Of a stretch of DNA of 27,641 bases, positions 23,269-27,641 are shown piece after piece. Each line of letters begins with the position of its first letter. Position 1 is the first letter of the stretch. Source of the DNA: a virus; IMG/VR virus record IMGVR_UViG_3300009408_000079, positions 1-27,641 of that record. One strand, given 5' to 3'. The notes under the pieces were generated by a model. It did not search any database. It was not told the DNA's origin and saw nothing but the letters and a program-made list of their open reading frames with translations. Position numbers and translations under genes: made by a program.

Positions 23269-23429
23269 GAACCCGGGCCTACGTCCGAGACTCGAAGAAC
23301 GAGGTCAGGGTCCTCCTGGTCCGGGCGCGGGAGCAGCTGGACGCCATCATCATGGACATGCCCGACCCCTCCCCGTATGCACCTGTGGATGCACTCACCC
23401 AGCTGAAGAACCCGAAGGAGATGCTGTGA
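23232..23429 (+). CDS. Unknown protein, 65 aa
   Basis: ATG 23232 has AGGAG five bases upstream and overlaps the previous gene by 37 bases. ATG 23265 is an alternative that would form a classical ATGA coupling and give 54 residues. The product is basic at the start (REVERLLHKAMRTRAY) and then helical (EVRVLLVRAREQLDAIIMD). No family is recognised. Its stop overlaps the next GTG. Confidence 0.6.
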   Translation: MREVERLLHKAMRTRAYVRDSKNEVRVLLVRAREQLDAIIMDMPDPSPYAPVDALTQLKNPKEML

Positions 23430-23791
23430 CCGTCATCTACAAGCCAGCCCCCAAAGTGCTCCCCCTGATTGCCAGCATCGAGGTGACCAACGCAGACGTG
23501 GTGATTACCTTCGAGGGGGGAGAATACCTGCGACTGGTGGACCTTCCAACGTGCTGTGAGAGTCGCTACTTCTTCACGGACGACGATCTTGGTAAAGCCA
23601 AGGGCTGCTCCCTGGTGGACATCACTGTCCGGGATGTCGTGCAGGTGGGGGAGCGGAACAACTACACGGAACTGGAGGCCACGTTCATCCTCATCAAGAC
23701 CTCCGGCGGCACGTTCGTGATCAACGCCTACAACGAGCACAATGGTGCGTACAGCGGCTTCAATGTCGAGGTGGAGTATGGACAAAGCTGA
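23426..23791 (+). CDS. Conserved phage protein with CCE and HNEHNG motifs (DUF7448-like)
   Basis: GTG 23426 overlaps the previous stop (GTGA). The 121-residue beta-rich protein has LPTCCESRYFFTDDDL around residues 40-55 and INAYNEHNGAYSGF near 100-113. A paired CCE...DDDL and HNEHNG-Y-GF pattern is found in a small family of phage and bacterial proteins of unknown function that I recall as DUF7448. The His, Cys and acidic residues might bind metal, which has not been shown. Role in the phage is unknown. Confidence 0.7.
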   Translation: MTVIYKPAPKVLPLIASIEVTNADVVITFEGGEYLRLVDLPTCCESRYFFTDDDLGKAKGCSLVDITVRDVVQVGERNNYTELEATFILIKTSGGTFVINAYNEHNGAYSGFNVEVEYGQS

Positions 23792-24011
23792 GCGTATTCA
23801 AGTGCGTCGGATGATTGCCGCAAAGGCCACCGAGTCGTGGTCCGAGTGGGACGACGCCATGCACACGCTCCTACACCTCCAGCAGGCTCGGTACGAGGAC
23901 CGCCACTACCGCATCATCTTGACCGTGGCGGAGGTCCTGTGGCTCACCAAGCGCGCCGACCCACCCTTCGAGAGGCCCAAGACATCACAAACAAAGTTCT
24001 CCGTGCGGTAG
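23778..24011 (+). CDS. Unknown protein, 77 aa
   Basis: ATG 23778 lies 14 bases inside the preceding gene with a GGTGGAG site upstream. The product is helical and basic at the start (DKAERIQVRRMIAAKATESW) with a central helix WDDAMHTLLHLQQARYED and a second helix YRIILTVAEVLWLTKRA. No family is recognised. It belongs to the run of small accessory genes. Confidence 0.6.
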   Translation: MDKAERIQVRRMIAAKATESWSEWDDAMHTLLHLQQARYEDRHYRIILTVAEVLWLTKRADPPFERPKTSQTKFSVR

Positions 24012-24043
24012 CAAAGCAGCACACCGCCGTGGAGGAGATATTG

Positions 24044-24181
24044 ATGCAGCTGGTCGCGAGCTACCCTGATGGTACGGACTCCCGTATGCACCTGTCCACG
24101 GAGTCTCAAGGCCCCAAAATTCACGTCCTGCGGGACGGAGTCCGCGTCGCCTGCGTGGAAATCATGATGGAGTCAACATGA
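24044..24181 (+). CDS. Small protein, 45 aa
   Basis: ATG 24044 has GGAGGAG seven bases upstream, and its stop overlaps the next ATG (ATGA). The product is MQLVASYPDGTDSRM followed by a short beta-type part (PKIHVLRDGVRVACVEIMM). The frame stays open upstream and reads plausibly (QDITNKVLRAVAKQH), with GTG 24029 as another start, so the N-terminus is uncertain. No function is recognised. Confidence 0.5.
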   Translation: MQLVASYPDGTDSRMHLSTESQGPKIHVLRDGVRVACVEIMMEST

Positions 24182-24852
24182 ACGACAAGTACGAAGGGCC
24201 ATGGGATGTCATCCAGCAGTACCCCACCTACATCGTGACGAAGAGCTTCGAGTCGAAGGATGAGTCCTTGAGCTTCGCTGCCTGGAAAGCGCGCCGCACG
24301 GGGGAGTGCGTGTGGGTGCTGTCTCCATATGAGCTGCTGGAAATCACGTCCTTGTTCGAATGCGTGAAGCTACCCCCTGTTCCTGGTGAAGACAGAGAGG
24401 TCGCGGCGTTCCTGGGAATCCAGCTGCCTCCACGACCAGATGAGGATGCGGTCGAAGTCGCTGAATGCGTGAAGCTGCCCAAGGAAGTGACCGTTAGAAC
24501 GTGGCCCGAATCCAGCCAGGGCTGGGATGTTCTTGGTCCAGCCAAGGGACTTCCATTCATCGACACCCTTCAGGGCCTCATGGACGCCGACAGTGTAGAG
24601 CTGGGGAACGCCGAAACCGACGCCCCCGAACTCGTCCCACGGGAAGGTTCTGTGGAAGCGCGGAATGCCGTAGCTGCTGATGCCGAGGTCCATGCTTTCA
24701 TCCATGGCGTCAAGGGTGGCAACCACAAGGCGACGCGCCGCACCTGGACGATTCTTGAAGAGAACCTCAGGGTCGAGGATGAGCCGCTTCGCGTGCGCTG
24801 CGTGCGCTACGTCTACAAGCGTCTTGGCGAACTCCTCTTCCCCTCCGGGTGA
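24178..24852 (+). CDS. Last rightward gene; N-terminus credible, C-terminal two thirds antisense to the lysin gene
   Basis: ATG 24178 is coupled to the previous stop. The first 64 codons (to about 24370) have GC-rich third positions and read like a small phage protein (YEGPWDVIQQYPTYIV, ESLSFAAWKARRTGE). After 24370 the frame runs antisense through the glycosidase gene for 160 more codons. There its first positions lie opposite the glycosidase third positions, the phase in which shadow frames stay open in GC-rich DNA, and third-position GC drops. A stop was probably lost, giving a long non-homologous tail of 224 residues in total, or translation really ends late. Function unknown. Confidence 0.5.
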   Translation: MNDKYEGPWDVIQQYPTYIVTKSFESKDESLSFAAWKARRTGECVWVLSPYELLEITSLFECVKLPPVPGEDREVAAFLGIQLPPRPDEDAVEVAECVKLPKEVTVRTWPESSQGWDVLGPAKGLPFIDTLQGLMDADSVELGNAETDAPELVPREGSVEARNAVAADAEVHAFIHGVKGGNHKATRRTWTILEENLRVEDEPLRVRCVRYVYKRLGELLFPSG

Positions 24853-25065
24853 AGGGTACCCCCAGACGTCGGTCGAGATGCCGCCTATCTGCTCCATCGT
24901 GTAGGACCAGTAGGCGGCTTCTTCCGTGCTGAACCCCGTACCCGTGGGCTGCCACAGGGCCTTGATGACCGTCCAGGTGACACCAGCGTCTCGCATCTGC
25001 TCCGCCGCCCTGGCTACCGCTTGACAGTCGCGTCCTGTACGGACGAAGACGCCTACCTTGGTCAC
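24370..25065 (-). CDS. TIM-barrel glycosidase-like endolysin candidate
   Basis: GTG 25065 overlaps the previous stop (GTGA). The 231-residue product reads as an alpha/beta barrel: strands KVGVFVRT, WTVIKAL, STDVWGY, KRLILDPEVLF, LGISSYG, GFGVPQLYT, NIPALAGFG and DRILIWSWRQ alternate with helices. LDPE (Asp 98, Glu 100) at the end of a central strand is where barrel glycosidases such as GH25 lysozymes keep catalytic acids. It is the last gene of a lysis-like cassette, so cell-wall degradation is likely but inferred. No signal peptide is seen, consistent with holin-dependent release. Its 3' end overlaps the opposing gene by 483 bp. Confidence 0.65.
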   Translation of the reverse strand: MTKVGVFVRTGRDCQAVARAAEQMRDAGVTWTVIKALWQPTGTGFSTEEAAYWSYTMEQIGGISTDVWGYPSPGGEEEFAKTLVDVAHAAHAKRLILDPEVLFKNRPGAARRLVVATLDAMDESMDLGISSYGIPRFHRTFPWDEFGGVGFGVPQLYTVGVHEALKGVDEWKSLGWTKNIPALAGFGPRSNGHFLGQLHAFSDFDRILIWSWRQLDSQERRDLSVFTRNRG

Positions 25066-25259
25066 TCCTCGGGCTCGGGGAACTTCTCGTCGATGGCCTC
25101 GTCGATGGCCTTGCGGGTGGCCTCCACCTTGGCGTGTTCCTGCCGAAACAGCTCGATCATCGACATGTGCTCCTGTCGATTCTGCAAGAGCTTGACCAGA
25201 CTAGGCACCACCTCGGGGAGGGCCTCCACAACCCGGCGGACGACTTCACTTTTGCTCAT
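25062..25259 (-). CDS. Small helical protein in lysis cassette, 65 aa
   Basis: ATG 25259 has GGAG eight bases upstream and lies 14 bases inside the previous gene. The longer frame to 25454 is a shadow of the spanin-like gene. The product is all helical: VRRVVEALPEVVPSLVKLLQ, then a charged coiled coil from HMSMIELFRQEH to EAIDEKFPEPEE. It has no membrane segment or signal. It might be an accessory lysis factor, but no family is recognised. Confidence 0.6.
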   Translation of the reverse strand: MSKSEVVRRVVEALPEVVPSLVKLLQNRQEHMSMIELFRQEHAKVEATRKAIDEAIDEKFPEPEE

Positions 25260-25551
25260 GGACTTGCTCCAGTAGAAGGCCAGCGGCTTCCAGGCCGCGG
25301 TATGCGACGTCACATCGCTGGCGTACCTCCGCCACCCGGGCGGTGGCCTCCTCGCGGGTGGTGGCTCCTTCCACGGCGGCCTCCTGCTTCTCGCGACACA
25401 CGACGCGGGTGGCGTCGTAGATTGGCGCCACCATGGCTGCATTGCTAGCACCACACGCCGCCGGGATGATGATGGTGGCCACCAGCGCGAGCACGGCCAC
25501 GATCACCGAGAGCAGCAGCCACGCTCGCTCGCCGTCGAGGCGGTTGGTCAC
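25246..25551 (-). CDS. Spanin-like membrane-anchored protein, 101 aa
   Basis: GTG 25551 overlaps the holin-like stop (GTGA). A short charged start (TNRLDGERA) is followed by a hydrophobic segment WLLLSVIVAVLALVATIII and then PAACGAS, which could be a weak lipobox or just the membrane end. The rest is a charged coiled coil (EKQEAAVEGATTREEATARV). This layout fits an i-spanin (Rz-type) or a lipoprotein spanin next to a holin. No separate overlapping o-spanin frame was found. Role inferred from topology and position. Confidence 0.55.
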   Translation of the reverse strand: MTNRLDGERAWLLLSVIVAVLALVATIIIPAACGASNAAMVAPIYDATRVVCREKQEAAVEGATTREEATARVAEVRQRCDVAYRGLEAAGLLLEQVHEQK

Positions 25552-25817
25552 GACTCACCTGCCATGTACTTGTCCGCCGCAGCGCGAGCGGCCATGTTGA
25601 GTCGCGCCGTCGACTTGGCCCGCAAAGCGTCGACGTGTGGCGACGGCTGCTCGGCCTCGGGTGCGCGCCGCACGGCCTGGGGGAGCGCGATGCCCACCGC
25701 AGCGCCTAGCAGGCCCACGGCGGCCTCGCCGTAGCCGAGCGCGTAGAGCCCGACGCCGGCGCCAAGCAGGAGCAGCAGTGCAATCAGCGCCAGCCAATGG
25801 ATATCAAGTTGTCTCAT
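25548..25817 (-). CDS. Holin-like protein, two membrane segments
   Basis: ATG 25817 has GGAGGAG five to six bases upstream, one of the best ribosome sites in the window. The 89-residue product has two hydrophobic segments: WLALIALLLLLGAGVGLYAL (8-27) and AAVGLLGAAVGIALPQAV (32-49). A polar, mildly basic C-terminus of 40 residues follows. Size and topology fit class II-type holins that time the release of the endolysin. The neighbours are a membrane/coiled-coil protein, a spanin-like protein and a glycosidase. Holins share little sequence, so this is a topology and context call. Confidence 0.65.
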   Translation of the reverse strand: MRQLDIHWLALIALLLLLGAGVGLYALGYGEAAVGLLGAAVGIALPQAVRRAPEAEQPSPHVDALRAKSTARLNMAARAAADKYMAGES

Positions 25818-25818
25818 G

Positions 25819-26208
25819 TCATCTCCTCCGGCGCCGTGTCACTACGGCCCGTAGTTCTCTCACATCCTGCCGCGTGCCCTCGAGCTCACGCTGCACCGCC
25901 TGGAGCTGCGCGCTCACGCGGGCGAGGCTCGCGGTCACGTCAGACGCGCGCCGGCTCTGCGTCGTCTTCGCCGTCTCCAGCGCCACCACGCGCCGCGTCG
26001 TCGACGCGAGCTGCGCATCTGTGGTCGCCTGCCAGCGTGCTCCCATGAGCAGCGACGAGCCCGCCGTGATCGCTGCCGTAAGCAGAAGGCCCACGAGCAT
26101 CTTGCGGAGCGAGCTACCCACCTTGCGGTCGAGCGCGTCGAGTTCGTCGGCGACGCTGTCGTGAGTGGGTCGGTGGTTGGCGTCCACGAGGGGGTGCTGC
26201 GTCTTCAT
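25819..26208 (-). CDS. Membrane protein with C-terminal coiled coil, 129 aa
   Basis: I chose ATG 26208 (ATGA overlap with the previous gene) over the frame to 26349. Residues 1-36 are polar, with a DELDALDRKVGSSLRK helix. Residues 37-56 are one membrane segment (MLVGLLLTAAITAGSSLLMG). Residues 60-124 form a long charged helix likely to be coiled coil (ARVSAQLQAVQRELEG), ending in five arginines. It lies directly before the holin-like gene and may be a lysis accessory, alternative holin or i-spanin-like protein. No family recognised. Confidence 0.6.
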   Translation of the reverse strand: MKTQHPLVDANHRPTHDSVADELDALDRKVGSSLRKMLVGLLLTAAITAGSSLLMGARWQATTDAQLASTTRRVVALETAKTTQSRRASDVTASLARVSAQLQAVQRELEGTRQDVRELRAVVTRRRRR

Positions 26209-26558
26209 CGGGTGCGCTCCGTGGTTTTGGGCGTGGTGACCACCTTGGCCGTCGACTCGTCGCGTGCCCACGTCGTGAGATCGTGCTCGCGCAGCATTGA
26301 CGCCTCGGCCGTGTCCGCTCGCTCGCTCTCGGTCGACTCGACGGCCCACGTCTTGCCCGTGGGGCTGACGTGTATCTCGGGCACGGGCTCGCGCACGATG
26401 TCGGCAGGGTCAACGTGCCTCCCGGACCCAACCTCGGTCAACGTGCCGTCATCTAGGTCAGCGCGGGAGTAGTGTCGCGGGAGGGCGTAGCGCGCGACGA
26501 CTTCGTCACGGTGCGCTTCGGCTGCGAGGCGCGAGCGGAATGTGCGGGTGATGGTCAC
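26205..26558 (-). CDS. Unknown protein, 117 aa
   Basis: GTG 26558 overlaps the lectin-like gene's stop. The frame upstream to 26846 is a shadow of that gene. The product starts TITRTFRSRLAAEAHRDEV, has YALPRHYSRADLDDGTLTE, then IHVSPTGKTWAVESTESE and a Thr/Lys-rich tail. No motif is recognised. It is tightly packed between a fibre-type gene and the lysis cassette and may be a minor structural protein or chaperone. Confidence 0.55.
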   Translation of the reverse strand: MTITRTFRSRLAAEAHRDEVVARYALPRHYSRADLDDGTLTEVGSGRHVDPADIVREPVPEIHVSPTGKTWAVESTESERADTAEASMLREHDLTTWARDESTAKVVTTPKTTERTR

Positions 26559-27307
26559 AGGGACACCCCGAACTCGGACAAGATCCACGCTTCCATGCGT
26601 GCTCGCTGGACCGGTGAATGCCATTCGGGGTAATGGGCGAACAGCGCGGAAGACCCGGGCATTGCGTTGCCATTGTGCCCGTATACATGTACCGGAATGA
26701 GCCCGGTATTCATGGTCGGCGCTGCTCGGGCAACATCGACGCCTCCACTGACGTGACAATGCAATGTGCCAGCCGGGTCCCATCCCCAGACCATCAATCG
26801 CGGAACGTCGTCTTTGACAATCACTCCAGATGATGCCACCTGCCACGCAGTGTCAGCCGCATTACGCGCTAGTACCTGCACCTCCCCCGTGGACAATATT
26901 CGCAATATCCATACGTTTTCGGTGGACCATTTAGTCGCAATGTATCGCACGCCCGTAAATGGGGAGCATGAGAAGACGATGTATTGCGTACAGCCTCCGC
27001 TGGCTTCCACCAGCGACGTAGCGGTGGCAGTGCTCAGGAAGTCCGCCGCGCCATCGGAGCTGTCACCGTCGATGGTTCCCTTGCCCTTGAATCCAGCATT
27101 GCTCGTGCTGTACGAGGGTTTCCGGTTGTCAACCGATTGAGCGGCGTCCAGCGCATTCGGTGATTGATCGGCCCATGCCACCACCCCGAACCCGTCGGTG
27201 GTCACGCCCTTTGAGCCGTGCAGGAAGATGTCCGGCCCATACGTCAGCGGGCTGAACGGCGCCCCGCCAGCACGGCCACGGCTTCGTCCCTGGCGGCGAA
27301 TCATCAC
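26555..27307 (-). CDS. LamG/concanavalin-like domain protein, putative tail fibre or surface protein
   Basis: GTG 27307 (ATG next) overlaps the previous stop as GTGA. The 250-residue product has a basic start (RRQGRSRGRAGG) and then a jelly-roll-type domain: GFGVVAWADQSPNALDAAQ, KPSYSTSNAGFKGKGTIDGD and FLSTATATSLVEASGG, with YIVFSC and HCHVSGGVDVARAA further on. The W-x-D-x-S-x-N and short beta pattern is common in LamG-like lectin domains of phage tail proteins. It probably binds glycans at the host surface. The C-terminal YPEWHSPVQRARMEAW helix is also typical of this group. The domain call is by eye. Confidence 0.65.
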   Translation of the reverse strand: MMIRRQGRSRGRAGGAPFSPLTYGPDIFLHGSKGVTTDGFGVVAWADQSPNALDAAQSVDNRKPSYSTSNAGFKGKGTIDGDSSDGAADFLSTATATSLVEASGGCTQYIVFSCSPFTGVRYIATKWSTENVWILRILSTGEVQVLARNAADTAWQVASSGVIVKDDVPRLMVWGWDPAGTLHCHVSGGVDVARAAPTMNTGLIPVHVYGHNGNAMPGSSALFAHYPEWHSPVQRARMEAWILSEFGVSL

Positions 27308-27641
27308 GACGGAGTCACTACAAGCGAACCGTTTGCCCCACTGACTGCGCGGTACCGGAGGAAGCGAGCACCGTCCGGGACGACTTCGTGCTTACCGGTG
27401 CCCCCTTGGTCGATGCGGCGAGGCACGCCCACGACGGGCACGACGCTGGTGGCGAAAGTCATCACCGTCGTGGTGTCTTCCATGAAGCAGTAGTACACGT
27501 CCACATCCTCACAGTAGATGTGGATGTACCTGTTGGGGTAGGCGCTCAAGTCGAGCGTGGCCTCTGCCACACCCACGGACCCTCTGACCTGAAGGCCAAC
27601 GGTGGCCCCCTGGATGGATGCTGCGGCAACTTGGGTTGTGA
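27304..27641 (-). CDS. Structural-type protein, 5' end outside window
   Basis: The minus frame stays open to the right edge, adding credible sequence (QVAAASIQGATVGLQVRGS) ahead of the GTG at 27576. The gene therefore starts beyond 27641 and its first part is missing. The visible 112 residues are beta-rich (NRYIHIYCEDVDVYYCF, VMTFATSVVPVVGV) and end RYRAVSGANGSLVVTPS. The stop overlaps the next GTG. The sequence resembles small beta domains of tail or fibre-associated proteins, but no family is named. Its location before a lectin-like gene supports a virion role. Confidence 0.65.
   Translation of the reverse strand, partial: TTQVAAASIQGATVGLQVRGSVGVAEATLDLSAYPNRYIHIYCEDVDVYYCFMEDTTTVMTFATSVVPVVGVPRRIDQGGTGKHEVVPDGARFLRYRAVSGANGSLVVTPS

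Noticed and set aside
23279-23785. 168-residue minus-strand frame
   Set aside because: Antisense to the CCE/HNEHNG protein, which is a recognisable conserved type coupled to its neighbours.

Overview
This window is part of a tailed double-stranded DNA phage (or prophage-like) genome with a GC-rich host. By eye most genes favour G or C at third codon positions. The set of terminase, portal, scaffold, coat, head-tail adaptor, very large nozzle-like tail protein and small alanine-rich virion proteins, with no tape measure, sheath or major tail tube in view, suggests a short-tailed (podovirus-like) particle. There is no integrase, RNA polymerase or recognisable lysogeny repressor in the window, so lifestyle and host cannot be fixed.

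Layout: (1) 1-12626, minus strand, a tightly packed late cluster. In transcription order it holds a putative small terminase, a GNAT-like protein, large terminase, portal, scaffold, major coat protein, two small proteins, head-tail adaptor, a 100-residue protein, a 1111-residue tail protein, a virion protein with a short repeat, and a gene cut by the left edge. Most junctions are ATGA or GTGA overlaps. The coat gene has its own good sigma70-type promoter (7468-7496) and is followed by an 18-bp-stem hairpin (6077-6116). (2) 12627-13508, about 880 bp without a confident gene. It holds an AT-rich island followed by a cluster of CCCTGTCCA repeats, and is the best origin or control-region candidate. 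(3) 13509-24370, plus strand, the replication cluster: a small protein, an AEP-type primase and VapE-type helicase joined by an apparent +1 frameshift, two unknown proteins, a PD-(D/E)XK nuclease with Fe-S-type cysteines, an SNF2-like helicase, a putative ssDNA-binding protein, a winged-helix protein, a family A DNA polymerase with proofreading domain, a tiny membrane protein, a RuvC-like resolvase, another tiny membrane protein and several small accessory proteins. (4) 24370-27641, minus strand: a gene cut by the right edge, a lectin-like (LamG-type) protein, a 117-residue protein, and a lysis-like cassette of a membrane/coiled-coil protein, holin-like protein, spanin-like protein, a 65-residue protein and a TIM-barrel glycosidase candidate.

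Both edges carry minus-strand structural-type genes. If the genome is circular or circularly permuted, one late unit would run leftward from 12626 through the part outside the window, re-enter at 27641 and end at 24370. There it meets the rightward replication unit head-on, and the last reading frames of the two units overlap for 483 bp.

The points most worth a second look are the frame switch exactly at a run of five C's between primase and helicase (14353-14357), the repeat cluster beside an AT-rich island (12811-13080), a tRNA-like but degenerate element abutting the ribosome-binding site of the winged-helix gene (20092-20179), and the long antisense overlap at 24370-24852.
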